Assembly: GCA_025055115.1 (NCBI GenBank)
Contig: JANWYJ010000040.1
Location: 1 to 64,000, forward strand
Source: Gemmata sp.
Lineage (GTDB): Bacteria; Planctomycetota; Planctomycetia; Gemmatales; Gemmataceae
Direction: 5' to 3'
DNA length: 64,000 nucleotides
Shown in pieces: positions 1 to 9,202 of this stretch (within the stretch, counting starts at the first letter, position 1; each line of letters begins with the position of its first letter). The notes under the pieces were generated by a model. It searched no databases and was not told the origin of the DNA. It was given only the letters and a program-made list of their open reading frames with translations. A program made the position numbers and the translations under genes.

Positions 1-287
1 GGTTAAGATCATCCCCGTGAAGAGTCTACCGCCGGACGTGTGTCTTGTGGCCGAGAGGATGGCATTCCTTCTCGTCATGCGCGGCGGGCATTTTTCTTCA
101 CGACCCGCAGGTTGTGAAAGCGACCAAAGGGAATAGCATGACCCCTCGTCATTTGCGGCAGGCACCCCCTTGCCGGAGGGCTGTCTTCCGACCAGGGGGA
201 TGTCCGTGAGAGTTGAGACAGACCGATTCAACCATCTTCACAGTCCTACCGAAAGAAGGACTTGCAGCCGGGGAAGACGAGCGGCGA

Positions 288-3200
288 TTACTTCTGCAAT
301 TCTTTCCGCAGCGATTCCGCGGTGGTGATGACCATGGTTTTTTGATCTTCCGGCAAAGAATTTTCTGCCTTGGCCAAGCGGATGGCGGTTTCCAGTTCGG
401 GGAGGGCCGCCGACCGTTCCCCGGTGTGGGCCAAGGCGATGCCCAGGTACAGATGCATCCGTGGATCGTCCGGGTAACGCTTGGCGGCGACTGTGAAGAG
501 CGATTTCATTTCGGCATATCGTTCAGGTCTTTTCAGTTTGGCGTAAATCGTACCGATGGTGTCGAGAAAATCGGCGGGCAAGCGTTCAGGTCCGATCGGG
601 CGATCCGATCCTTGCGCTTTGCGAATCTCTTCCACCACCGTCAGAGCCGACTGTGGTTGATTTTTCACCTCGCACAAAATCCACGCGAGATTATTGCCCG
701 CGATCAAATCGCGCGGGAATTTCTTGAGAATCTCGTTGTAGATGGTGATGGCCTGATCCCAGTTTTTCCGTTCCATCGCAATATCGGCCAACAGCATCGC
801 GATGCGGATTTGATCGGGAAACAGCTTCATCGCTTCGCGAATCCGCACTTCGGCCTCATCGTAGGCTTTGGCGCGGAAAAAGCCGCTGGCGGCGGCCAGC
901 AGGGCATCGCGACGTGCTTCGTTCCGGAGCCGCTCGCTTTGCTCCGGAGGCAGTGGCGGTTTGACGTCGGCAATAAGCTTGTCGACTTGAGCCAGACGCT
1001 CGCGGACTAGCTCATCGGCCCGCTTGATGGCCTCAGCCTTCTGGCCATCCTCGACCAACAAACGAATCCATTCGCCCCGTGCGGCATTATCATTGGGTAA
1101 CCGTTCCGCCCACGTTTTCACCCACCGCAGCGCGTCGGCTTTCTTGTTGGCTTTGGTCCAACTTTCCACCAGGCGCGCATAGGCCGAGCTGTTATTGGGG
1201 GAACGTTCGATCACTCTCTCATAAACGGCCGCAGCGCCGGCCCAATCGCCTGTTGCGGCCAAGATGGCCGCTTCGAGAAACGGCAGACGCGGATCGTTGG
1301 GGCTGTCCTTGGCCGCCGCGGCATAGAATTCTTTGGCCCGTTCGAGGTTCACGGGGGGTAGCAGGGAAAGTTCGGCCACCAACAACATCAGGGTGGGGTT
1401 GTTGGGGTTGCTGGCCTGAGCGGTGATGGCTTCGCGTTTGGCCCGGTCGATGTCGCCGGCGAGCAAGCGGAATTGGGTTTTCACCACAGCGATTTCGGGG
1501 GCGGGAATGCCAGCTTTGGCCGCGACAGCTTCCCAACGATTGGCGGCCGCATACATGGTTTTACTGGTATCCCAGTTATCGTCGGGTGAACCGATATCGT
1601 CGATGAGGAAAGCCGCGTTGGCGGCGGCGAGGAACACTGCGGGATCGTTGGGGAATTCACTGGTCAGACGAATGGCCAGATCGCGGGCTTTGAGCGGTTC
1701 GGCCTGACCATAACGAGCCAATGCCCGCCGCAAGCCGGCCCGGGCAGTATCGCGAATGCGGGTCACTTCCAAAACGGAGGCAAACCCTTGGATCGCGGCC
1801 TCGTAGCGGCCTTCTGCAAAATCCAGGGCGGCTTGATAAAGACGGAAGAAATTCTGGTCTTCATAGCGTGCGGCAGCCTCTTTGAGCCGCTGCACGTACT
1901 GTTCTTTGGTGGTGGCCGCTTCGATCAAGGCCGCGTCAATGAGTGGTTCGGGGGGCTGGGCGATGAGAATTTCTTGGGCTTTCTCCCGATCCCCCGCGCG
2001 GAATAGTGCCACGGCCAGCAGACGTTCCACGGCCGGGTCGGGGCCGCCGGGGAAGTTGGCGGGGTCGCGGAGATAGTCCACGGCTTTTTCCGCTCGGTCG
2101 GTGCGGAGGTACCACGAAGCCAGGAACAACCGCGCCGATTTGTCGTTGGGGTAGTCGCGAAGGAACTTGCGGATGAGAGCGTCGGCGGCGGCAATGCCAT
2201 TGGCGTTGGGTTTTCCACCCGGTTCGGTTGGCAGGGCCAACAGGCGGCACCGTAAATTCAACACCTCCAGGCTGTCCGGATAATCGAGCGTAAGGGCTTC
2301 GACCCGGGCTTCGGCCTCCTTGCGGCGATTCGTGGCCATCATGTATTCGGCCAAAGCGATCCGCGCTGTGCGATCTTGCGCGCTGGGCGGTTTGAGCCGT
2401 TTGGCGGCTGTTTCCGCGGCCTCCTCGTAACCGGCCAGTAGTGTTGCGGGAATCGGTTTGCCGGGATTGGTGCGCAGATATTTGTTGGCGGCGTCGATCG
2501 CCGTGCGCAAGTTGGTGATGACCACATTGGCCGTAATCCCCGCGGTGCCGCCGAGGCGCTCTTCCGCCCACGCCTTGGCTTCGGCCGGCAACTCGGGATA
2601 TGCATAGCGGGCTTCCACGTCACGCCATGCCGCCAACGACGCTGGCCAATCAGCCAAGGCCATGTTCAACTGGGCTAGCACCACATTGGCACGGAAGCTC
2701 AAGTCGGGATGACCTTTCGCAGTCGCTACCGCCTGCAAGACTGCTTTGGCTTTCTCCAAACGCCCCTGATTTTCCGCCACTTGCCCCTCGATGAGCAAGG
2801 CCCACAACTGGGCCCGCTGGGATGGCGATTCTTTGAGTTTGGTCACATGAACGGTGAATTCCTCGGCTTTCGCGCCCAGGAGGAAGGCCATCCGCGCGAT
2901 TTCCACATGGAATTCATCGGTGACCGAGTGCGGGGCTTTCGCTTGTTCCGCCGCAGCGAGACCATCCGTCAGTTGCTTGTGGGCCTTGACGCGGAGTTCT
3001 TTGGCTCGGGTCGTGTCGTTGGCTGCGGCTGCTACTTCCGCCTCCGCTGCCAACAACCGGGCATAGGCCAACGCCAGCGTGGAGTTCTTCTTCACCGCTT
3101 CGGGGAGACGTTCGATCAGTTTGTCGATGGCGGCGGCGTAATCGTTCCATGCCACCAGGTCCGTCTTGAGCAGAAACGGTAGCGACTGTGCGACGAATTC

Positions 3201-4343
3201 CACACACACCGGCGCGAACTGACCCAGGTAAGCTTGCAGTTCCGCGTTATCCGCGATTTTGTTCGTGAAGTTCACAACCGCCTGGACCACCATCTTCATC
3301 GACCCGATGTCATTGGGTTTGATTCGGGCGATGGTGCTAGCGCGGTCGAAGGCGGCTTCGCAGACACTTTTCATCCCGTTGGCATCGGCGACACCGAAGT
3401 TGGTGAGTTTTTCACCGCGGCCTGCGACCTCGATCAGCCCAGTTTCGGGTGCCCAGAGCAGCTGATCAACGGCTTTTTCCGCGGCCGCGACGACCTCCGG
3501 CTTGAGTTTGCGCTCTTTGGCGGTGCGCAGTGGCCACATGAGGATGTCGATTTCCAGGCCGACCGTGCGCCAATAGGCCGCGCCCGATTGTTTGGCGGAC
3601 TGGAGGTATTCGCGGGCACGGTCCATACGCTCGGCGGAGCGGCGGTTGAGCGGCGTGGGGGTGAAGCCATCGTCGCCGGGTTGTTCGTATTCGTAGCGGG
3701 CCAAATAGTAGTAGGCGCGGGCATTTTGAGGTTCCAGTTCCGTCGCCCGGCGAAGATAGGGTTCGATGAAACGCCAATCGATGGGGTTATAGGCCAATTC
3801 GGTGCGGAGCAGTTCTTTGAGAATCTCTTTGGCCAGTGCTTGGTCCGAACTGAGTCGCTGCGCTGCAATGCGGAGGGCGGTGCGGGCTTGGGTGCGGGCC
3901 TCGGCATCGCGAATCGCGTTGAAATTGCGGTAGTGTTCGTTGTATTGCGGGTCGGGGATGGTTGGCAGCGGTTTGTCTTCCTCATAGCTTTTCGCGTAGT
4001 CGCGGTCACGGATAGCACGCGCCTTCACCCACATGAGGCGGCCTTGCAAATTCTGGGCTTGCTCAGCGGGAAGTTTGTTGCCATCGAGGAGGTTTTTGAG
4101 TTCATCCATCCCTTTGTCGCACAACAGTTGGGCTTCGTCGAAACGGGTGGCCGCTTCGCCCCATTTCTTTTGGTTGAAGGCCTCGGTGCCACGTGCGAAG
4201 GCGGTTTCCGCCGCTTGCAACCGATTCGCGGGGGCCGCCGGGACCACGAACGTGCGGTAGCCCAAATACCCAGCGCCGCCCAAACAGGCCAGCGTGAGTA
4301 TCCACAAAGTGACGCGATAGGTGGTCGTTTGTCGGAAGCTCAT
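288..4343 (-). CDS. Large membrane-anchored TPR-repeat protein, downstream of exosortase
   Basis: This 1351-residue protein has one N-terminal membrane helix (about residues 10-33, WILTLACLGGAGYLGYRTF) and then an almost wholly helical body of tetratricopeptide-like repeats. Typical repeat pieces are the stretches around ARAYYYLARYEYEQPG and AEVRIREAMKLFPDQIRIAM, with A-x-x-Y/L-E-x-A periodicity to the C terminus. The layout predicts a single-pass anchor with a very large extracytoplasmic scaffold. No catalytic motif is visible. It starts 47 bases after the exosortase stop on the same strand, so the two are probably co-transcribed, and a role in PEP-CTERM sorting or surface assembly is the natural inference. 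Planctomycete exosortases are often accompanied by TPR proteins, to my recollection. The ATG at 4343 is preceded only by a weak GAGTG. A 448-residue open frame on the opposite strand is a shadow of the GC-rich codon pattern. Confidence 0.85.
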   Translation of the reverse strand: MSFRQTTTYRVTLWILTLACLGGAGYLGYRTFVVPAAPANRLQAAETAFARGTEAFNQKKWGEAATRFDEAQLLCDKGMDELKNLLDGNKLPAEQAQNLQGRLMWVKARAIRDRDYAKSYEEDKPLPTIPDPQYNEHYRNFNAIRDAEARTQARTALRIAAQRLSSDQALAKEILKELLRTELAYNPIDWRFIEPYLRRATELEPQNARAYYYLARYEYEQPGDDGFTPTPLNRRSAERMDRAREYLQSAKQSGAAYWRTVGLEIDILMWPLRTAKERKLKPEVVAAAEKAVDQLLWAPETGLIEVAGRGEKLTNFGVADANGMKSVCEAAFDRASTIARIKPNDIGSMKMVVQAVVNFTNKIADNAELQAYLGQFAPVCVEFVAQSLPFLLKTDLVAWNDYAAAIDKLIERLPEAVKKNSTLALAYARLLAAEAEVAAAANDTTRAKELRVKAHKQLTDGLAAAEQAKAPHSVTDEFHVEIARMAFLLGAKAEEFTVHVTKLKESPSQRAQLWALLIEGQVAENQGRLEKAKAVLQAVATAKGHPDLSFRANVVLAQLNMALADWPASLAAWRDVEARYAYPELPAEAKAWAEERLGGTAGITANVVITNLRTAIDAANKYLRTNPGKPIPATLLAGYEEAAETAAKRLKPPSAQDRTARIALAEYMMATNRRKEAEARVEALTLDYPDSLEVLNLRCRLLALPTEPGGKPNANGIAAADALIRKFLRDYPNDKSARLFLASWYLRTDRAEKAVDYLRDPANFPGGPDPAVERLLAVALFRAGDREKAQEILIAQPPEPLIDAALIEAATTKEQYVQRLKEAAARYEDQNFFRLYQAALDFAEGRYEAAIQGFASVLEVTRIRDTARAGLRRALARYGQAEPLKARDLAIRLTSEFPNDPAVFLAAANAAFLIDDIGSPDDNWDTSKTMYAAANRWEAVAAKAGIPAPEIAVVKTQFRLLAGDIDRAKREAITAQASNPNNPTLMLLVAELSLLPPVNLERAKEFYAAAAKDSPNDPRLPFLEAAILAATGDWAGAAAVYERVIERSPNNSSAYARLVESWTKANKKADALRWVKTWAERLPNDNAARGEWIRLLVEDGQKAEAIKRADELVRERLAQVDKLIADVKPPLPPEQSERLRNEARRDALLAAASGFFRAKAYDEAEVRIREAMKLFPDQIRIAMLLADIAMERKNWDQAITIYNEILKKFPRDLIAGNNLAWILCEVKNQPQSALTVVEEIRKAQGSDRPIGPERLPADFLDTIGTIYAKLKRPERYAEMKSLFTVAAKRYPDDPRMHLYLGIALAHTGERSAALPELETAIRLAKAENSLPEDQKTMVITTAESLRKELQK

Positions 4344-4390
4344 AGGGGTTCACTCAAAGTGCCAATGAAATTTCCTGAAGTCGAGGATGG

Positions 4391-6178
4391 TCACTCCCGC
4401 GCTAGCGCAATCGGCAGCCGTTCGCAGCCGGTTTGTGTCTGCGGAGGCAGCACCCCTTGCTGTGCCGCTGCGTGCAGCTGCGGCAAAAGCTGTTGTTCGA
4501 CCGCAGCAATCGTCCGCGGATCATCGCTACCAAGCGAGACTTGGGCCGTGATACTTGGCGCGGTGATGCCGATCCGCTGATGCCATTGCTGCCAGCGCGT
4601 CAGCCCCGGTTGCGGTGCCGGTACCAGCGTGTAGTGCCAATAGTACACCACCGTGACGCGGCCGACACCCTTCTGGAAGCGGAAACGCTGCGCTTGCACT
4701 CCCTCGGGGCCGAGCGGCACCCGCCGGCGGAAACTGAGGTCTTCCGGCGAACCATTGACATCGCGAATGCAGATCTCGGGGTGGTGCTTGCGGTCTTCCC
4801 CAGCGCGGGAATACACCATGTACACATGGGCCAACTCGCCGTCGGCATTTTGGTAAACCCGCACCAAAAGATCATCCACGGGGAAGGGCAGCTTCTCGAC
4901 CAACTTCTCCCGGTAGCCGGTATTGTCCTTCCCGATCCATGCCGGTTCGTTCGTCTTGGGATCGATGATGGTCAGGGGCAGTGTGTCGAGCGGGCGAACA
5001 AGGGTGGGGTAACTGGCTTCCCCAGCGACCTGAAGATGTTCATACAGCGCCCACTGCAAGCCGATGCCCACGATCATCCCCAAAGTGGCCACGACCATGC
5101 CGCGCCGCGTTGAAGACGAGAAGCGGGCTTGACCCAGCGCAGACGGTGTGGGGATGGCAATGCCCGGGGCGACCGTTGCGCTCGTACCGCTCTCGTGCGG
5201 CCCTTGATCAGAATTGTGGGCAATATCGGGGGTGGTGGGAGATTCGGGTTCGTTCGTGATACGCCGCGGCGGGGGTAAGAGGCTCTCCAGGGCACGGTCG
5301 ATGAGGAAGAAGAGCACGATGCCGACCGGCAGGCTGAAGAGAATCGGGGCGTCGTGCAGAGTGCCACCGAGCCACTTCGTGCCGAAGTAAACCGCGGCGA
5401 CATTCATCAGCACCACCCGCAGCGTGTTGGCCACAATCGCCACCGGGACCGATGCCAACACCAACGCCACGCGGAACCACATCGGCCGGCCGAACAAGTG
5501 ACCCATCAACACCGCGAAGGCCAGAAAACACACGATCTGCCCCAATCCACTGCATTCTTCCGCCACCACCAGCGAGCTATCCACCCCGGCGATACGGATC
5601 GAATGCCCCACGCGATGGACCACAAAGAACAAACTCAGCACCGATTCACTCACCCGGCTCACGATATCTTGCAGCCAGATGGCGGCGTAACTCGTCCACT
5701 TCACCGGGGCCGGGAACATGAAGAACAAAAACACGAGCGGGAAGTTAAAGGCCGATGCCCACGCCCGACCGCCAGCGCTTGTCAATAAACCGCGGACGAC
5801 GCACACCAGCCCCAAATAGCTCAGTATCGGCCAGCGGAGGATACCCACCACCAATTGCAAGAACACGCCCAGGGTGATGCTGACCAATCCCCACACTGGT
5901 TCACCGCGCAGCGGTGGACCGACGCCACGCCGTCCGTAGCGGATGTGCAGAGCCAACGCGAGGCTGATGGGAATGACCAGATAGCCGTGCGAGTAGTTTT
6001 GGTCGCGACTCCACAGCGTCAGGAGCTGGCGGAAACTGTCGGCGAACAAACCGGCCACGGCCGCGATACCAGCGGCGAGAACAAGCCAATCCGTCCAGGG
6101 TGCGGCAGCGGGGGAAGGGATCGTGGCGGAGGTTGCGGCGGGCGAAGCGGAGCGACTCATGGCAATAGGGGCGGCCAT
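4391..6178 (-). CDS. Exosortase with C-terminal EpsI domain (planctomycete type)
   Basis: This 595-residue polytopic inner-membrane protein is the predicted transpeptidase that recognises and cleaves PEP-CTERM tails. The N-terminal half has about eight membrane helices and the exosortase/archaeosortase triad: Cys in EECSGLGQ (near residue 209), Arg in ANTLRVV (near 254) and His in GTLHDAP (near 275). After a linker and another membrane helix, the last 180 or so residues form an EpsI-like extracytoplasmic domain with the HHPEICI signature. An open frame extends upstream to 6325, but a rho-independent terminator on this strand at 6186-6229 lies inside that extension. The start is therefore ATG 6178 or the second ATG at 6160; neither has a strong ribosome-binding site. 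The next gene downstream is the giant TPR protein, and the gene upstream encodes a PEP-CTERM substrate. It may belong to the class called exosortase U, which I cannot verify here. Confidence 0.9.
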   Translation of the reverse strand: MAAPIAMSRSASPAATSATIPSPAAAPWTDWLVLAAGIAAVAGLFADSFRQLLTLWSRDQNYSHGYLVIPISLALALHIRYGRRGVGPPLRGEPVWGLVSITLGVFLQLVVGILRWPILSYLGLVCVVRGLLTSAGGRAWASAFNFPLVFLFFMFPAPVKWTSYAAIWLQDIVSRVSESVLSLFFVVHRVGHSIRIAGVDSSLVVAEECSGLGQIVCFLAFAVLMGHLFGRPMWFRVALVLASVPVAIVANTLRVVLMNVAAVYFGTKWLGGTLHDAPILFSLPVGIVLFFLIDRALESLLPPPRRITNEPESPTTPDIAHNSDQGPHESGTSATVAPGIAIPTPSALGQARFSSSTRRGMVVATLGMIVGIGLQWALYEHLQVAGEASYPTLVRPLDTLPLTIIDPKTNEPAWIGKDNTGYREKLVEKLPFPVDDLLVRVYQNADGELAHVYMVYSRAGEDRKHHPEICIRDVNGSPEDLSFRRRVPLGPEGVQAQRFRFQKGVGRVTVVYYWHYTLVPAPQPGLTRWQQWHQRIGITAPSITAQVSLGSDDPRTIAAVEQQLLPQLHAAAQQGVLPPQTQTGCERLPIALARE

Positions 6179-6185
6179 TGTCAGG

Positions 6186-6229
6186 GAACAAAAACGCCAG
6201 ACGGGCAGGAGGCGTCCTGCCCGTCTGGC
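6186..6229 (-). terminator. Rho-independent terminator after the PEP-CTERM gene
   Basis: A perfect 15-bp stem (6196-6210 with 6215-6229, loop of 4) is followed on the minus strand by GTTTTTGTT. It lies between the PEP-CTERM stop (6365) and the exosortase start. It should end the PEP-CTERM transcript, and it rules out the longer upstream exosortase start. Confidence 0.88.
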
Positions 6230-6364
6230 ATCCTGACTCGTATCAGGTGAATTGCAATGTAGCGGGTGAAGGTGAGTTATGCAACGGGGTTTGAGCCTTT
6301 GTGAACGAATTCCGCGGCGAGCCAACCAGGGACTGGTCAGAGCGCCGCGGCAGGCATGTGGGGT

Positions 6365-7048
6365 TCAGGCGGCGGTTTTCAGTTTCCGCCGAACGGCCCA
6401 GCCACCAAAAGCCCCCATCAGCCCCAGCACTGCCAACGTCGCCGGCTCAGGAACCGGATCACCCGGTCCGGGCTGGTTATCACGACTGTAGGTGAAGGTG
6501 AAGCTCGCACTCCCCGCCCCACCGGAGACAGTGCCAGGTGAACCAGGAGTAAATGTGAGTGGTTGCGAGCTACCCAAAAAATCGTAAATCGTCCCGATAG
6601 GCCCAAAGTCTATCGTGGTAAACGGTGATGTGATGCTTGTCAGAGTGGCTTGACCAGAGAAACTAACAACATTACTACCCAGATTGTTGGCTTGTGTGTT
6701 GCTAAGAGTGAACGTGGCAATTTTGCCTGCATCAGCACCCGTTCCGGTCACCGTGAACTGATTCGGAGCAGTACTCGTGATGACCACCGGTCCAGGATTG
6801 GTATTAAACCCCGCTACATTAATGTTCCATGTCGAGACAACATGGGGTGGAGAGATAAATGTCGAGGGATCTCCGTTATTTTGAATATAACTTGGGAGTA
6901 TACCCCCGGAGAATACGACCTGCTGTGGTGTGACTACGCTTGTACTCCCAAAGGTCACTTGGAAACTGTATACTGGTGCGGCGGTGGCGTTGCTCGCGAA
7001 GCCGAGGGCAACGACCGCGAAGAGGGCAACCGACGCGCTGCGAAACAT
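6365..7048 (-). CDS. PEP-CTERM sorting-domain protein
   Basis: This 227-residue exported protein has a signal peptide at about residues 1-23 (cleavage after SNATA). A beta-rich, Ser/Thr/Gly-rich body of about 175 residues follows. The C-terminal tag is a canonical PEP-CTERM signal: the VPEPAT box, a hydrophobic stretch (LAVLGLMGAFGGWAV) and the basic end RRKLK. The tag is known to be recognised by exosortases, and one is encoded directly downstream on the same strand, although a terminator separates the two. The body has no recognisable catalytic or binding motif. It is probably a surface or matrix protein. The base composition of the body (AT-richer, many ACT/AAC codons) differs from neighbouring genes, as is common for fast-evolving PEP-CTERM passengers. 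Confidence 0.92.
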   Translation of the reverse strand: MFRSASVALFAVVALGFASNATAAPVYSFQVTFGSTSVVTPQQVVFSGGILPSYIQNNGDPSTFISPPHVVSTWNINVAGFNTNPGPVVITSTAPNQFTVTGTGADAGKIATFTLSNTQANNLGSNVVSFSGQATLTSITSPFTTIDFGPIGTIYDFLGSSQPLTFTPGSPGTVSGGAGSASFTFTYSRDNQPGPGDPVPEPATLAVLGLMGAFGGWAVRRKLKTAA

Positions 7049-7328
7049 GATGCGGCCTCCGGACGGTTTGAGGCGTTAGTTGTGGGCGATGTAAAGTGTG
7101 TTGTGGGGGGCACAACGTCGCACTTCCTTAGCCAATCCGCTAGCTAAGGCCCGCAACTGTGACTCCTGAACTGTGGCTCCTGTGAGGGTGAGAATTTCTC
7201 TTCCCGTTTGTAATCTAGTAGTTAACCGGTCTGGCTGTAATTGCAAGACCAAGTTGACCAATTTCTCCCATTTTTTGGAATTTACGCTCAGAGCTGAAAA
7301 TATCGATAATCTGCCCTCAAGCGCAAAC

Positions 7329-8225
7329 TCAGTCGGATTCACCGATCTTTCCGTAAGATCGCGGAAGTACGACAAAAGTTCCCGATTCAGTTTTTTTCAA
7401 TCGAGCCTCAATCTCGGCAACAGTCGGTACCTGAGCTGCCGCGGCGACCGGGTCAAACTTCTCCCGACGCGGATGTGTCGGTTTTTCTGACACTTGGGGT
7501 GGATTTTCCAAATAACCCAAGCCGATTTGGGCGGCTCTCAGGTTGGGGTCGAGGGATAAGGCCAAGCGGTAGCGGTCTTTGGCCTCCGCGATCTTCCCCT
7601 GGGTCGCGAGTACAAAGGCAATGTTGCAGTGGGCATCCGGTTCCCGAACGGCTTTGCAGAAGGATCGATAACCTTCGTCGTATTGGCCCATCTGCGCTTG
7701 GGCCAGCCCTAGGTTGATCCAGGCTTTTTTGTGCTGCGGGTCGATCTGCACGGCTTTCCGCAAGGCGTCTTCGGCTTTCGCCCAATCGCCGCGGCAGTAG
7801 TGGCTGTAGCCGTAGTCGGTGAGTAAATCCGCATCCTTGGGATACTCTTTGAGAAGCGCTTCATATTCCGTTGTAGAACGTGTGAAATCCCCGATTTTGT
7901 CGTACAACACGGCCAAGCGGCGCGCCGCGGGCCGCTGGAGTGCCGGGTCTGTGGCCCGGGCCTGCTCATACATGCGGATGGCGTCCTCGATCCGGCCGTC
8001 TTTCTCGAAAAATTGCGCTGTGCGGAAGCACACATGCGCTTTTTCTTTCGCCGGAAGTTCTACGGGGGCCGGAGCTTTTGCCGCGGCATCCGGGCCGACC
8101 AAAAGCGGTGGGGTTTCGGTCCCCGTCAGGCCGGTGGTCAGTGCTGGGAGCTTGTCAGTTCCCTTGCAGCCGATGGCAACCGCCCAAGACAACCCCACCA
8201 CGACCCACAGTTTCGACCGCTTCAT
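7329..8225 (-). CDS. tadD: TadD-like TPR lipoprotein of the Tad/Flp pilus locus
   Basis: The protein has 298 residues. ATG 8225 is chosen over an in-frame start at 8309 because it follows a GGGGGA/CGGAT ribosome-binding region and opens directly into a lipoprotein signal, MKRSKLWVV...AVAIGC, with Cys near residue 20 as the lipidation site. Residues 60-240 hold four or five TPR units, for example AIRMYEQARATDPALQRP and AWINLGLAQAQMGQYDEGYR. The tail is charged. TPR lipoproteins called TadD are standard in tad loci, where they help the secretin assemble. The position after the secretin and the Gly/Phe-rich lipoprotein on the same strand supports that role. Sequence alone would not distinguish it from other TPR lipoproteins. 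Confidence 0.78.
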   Translation of the reverse strand: MKRSKLWVVVGLSWAVAIGCKGTDKLPALTTGLTGTETPPLLVGPDAAAKAPAPVELPAKEKAHVCFRTAQFFEKDGRIEDAIRMYEQARATDPALQRPAARRLAVLYDKIGDFTRSTTEYEALLKEYPKDADLLTDYGYSHYCRGDWAKAEDALRKAVQIDPQHKKAWINLGLAQAQMGQYDEGYRSFCKAVREPDAHCNIAFVLATQGKIAEAKDRYRLALSLDPNLRAAQIGLGYLENPPQVSEKPTHPRREKFDPVAAAAQVPTVAEIEARLKKTESGTFVVLPRSYGKIGESD

Positions 8226-8428
8226 ATCCGTGTGTCCCCCTCCACCCCCGGCTTCTTGGCGGGTGGCCATTCCCGACACACTACCGGGGCGCCGTGCCGG
8301 CGATTGCATCGCCGTCCCCGCTTGGTCACCCCGATGTGTGTCGATCGTTCTCGCACGGGTTGCTTGGGGCTATCTAGCTCGATGGTCCGCACAAAGAAAG
8401 AGCAATTGGAGCCACTTTCTCGAGCGGA

Positions 8429-9100
8429 TCAGAAGCCAAAGCCCCCGATGAAGCCCCCGAAGCCACCGCCCAAGGCCCCGGCGAAGCCCCCAAAACCGGC
8501 GAAACCACCGAAACCGAAACCGCCCAAATTGCCAAAGCCACCCAGATTGCCCAGGAATCCCCCCCCCAGAATCAACCGAGGATAAATAACTACGGCTTCT
8601 TCGCCAAACAAACCTTCGGCGCGTGGACGGCCCAGAACCACCCGCTGCGGGGCATCGGTAATTCCGGCTTCCACCAACTGATTGATGACAGTCTGCAGAC
8701 GGATGGTGCTCAGCAGGGGGAACTTCGGCTCGGGCTGAACCACCACCAGATGGGGACTGGTCGGCAATCGGCCAGCAATCCGAGCGAGGTGGTCGGCCCC
8801 GTATTGATTGAGCGTGGCCTGCCCATCGACCCATTCGTTGTAATAGATGACGAAGTCATCCGCTTCGGCCTTGGCCGCTTGCCGTTCCAGGTAGGCGTTG
8901 GTGAAGGTACCCAAGGGTCGCGGAATAGCCCCTTGTTCGATATCGGAACAGTTGTCGATATGCAGGTTGTGGCAGCAATCGTGTTTTTTCCACTTTTCGG
9001 CTTTGTAGGCGGTGTGGCAACCCACGACGACCGCCAGCGTCGCCAAACCCAAGCAGGCCCGCATCAGCAGCCATTGCGAATAATGGAGGAGCCGGTCCAT
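8429..9100 (-). CDS. Lipoprotein with Gly/Phe-rich C-terminal tail; possible CpaD/RcpB counterpart
   Basis: The protein has 223 residues. A GAGGA site 7 bases before ATG 9100 supports the start. The N terminus is a long signal with a lipobox (LATLAVVVGC, Cys near residue 28). The middle (residues 75-165) contains DDFVIYYNEWVDG and GADHLARIAGRLP, which recalls peptidoglycan-associated or OmpA-like lipoproteins. Residues 175-223 are a low-complexity tail of GGFG and GFGGFAG repeats. The gene lies 102 bases downstream of the secretin, where many tad loci encode the pilotin-like lipoprotein CpaD/RcpB. Replacement of CpaD by this protein is inference from position and lipidation; I see no direct CpaD motif. 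Confidence 0.6.
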   Translation of the reverse strand: MDRLLHYSQWLLMRACLGLATLAVVVGCHTAYKAEKWKKHDCCHNLHIDNCSDIEQGAIPRPLGTFTNAYLERQAAKAEADDFVIYYNEWVDGQATLNQYGADHLARIAGRLPTSPHLVVVQPEPKFPLLSTIRLQTVINQLVEAGITDAPQRVVLGRPRAEGLFGEEAVVIYPRLILGGGFLGNLGGFGNLGGFGFGGFAGFGGFAGALGGGFGGFIGGFGF

Positions 9101-9202
9101 CAGCGAATCCTCGTATGGGGGTCCACTCGGTTGCCCGAGCGCAGTGGGGTTGGGGTTGGGGAAGCGGCGAACCCCGCACGGGCAGAGTTCGCCGCGACGA
9201 GA

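Noticed and set aside
3234-4580. 448-residue open frame on the plus strand opposite the TPR gene
   Set aside because: It is a GC-skew shadow: composition is atypical and it spans the ends of two well-supported minus-strand genes.
7076-7375. 99-residue open frame before the PEP-CTERM gene
   Set aside because: It overlaps the end of the TadD-like gene and has no ribosome-binding site or recognisable motif.
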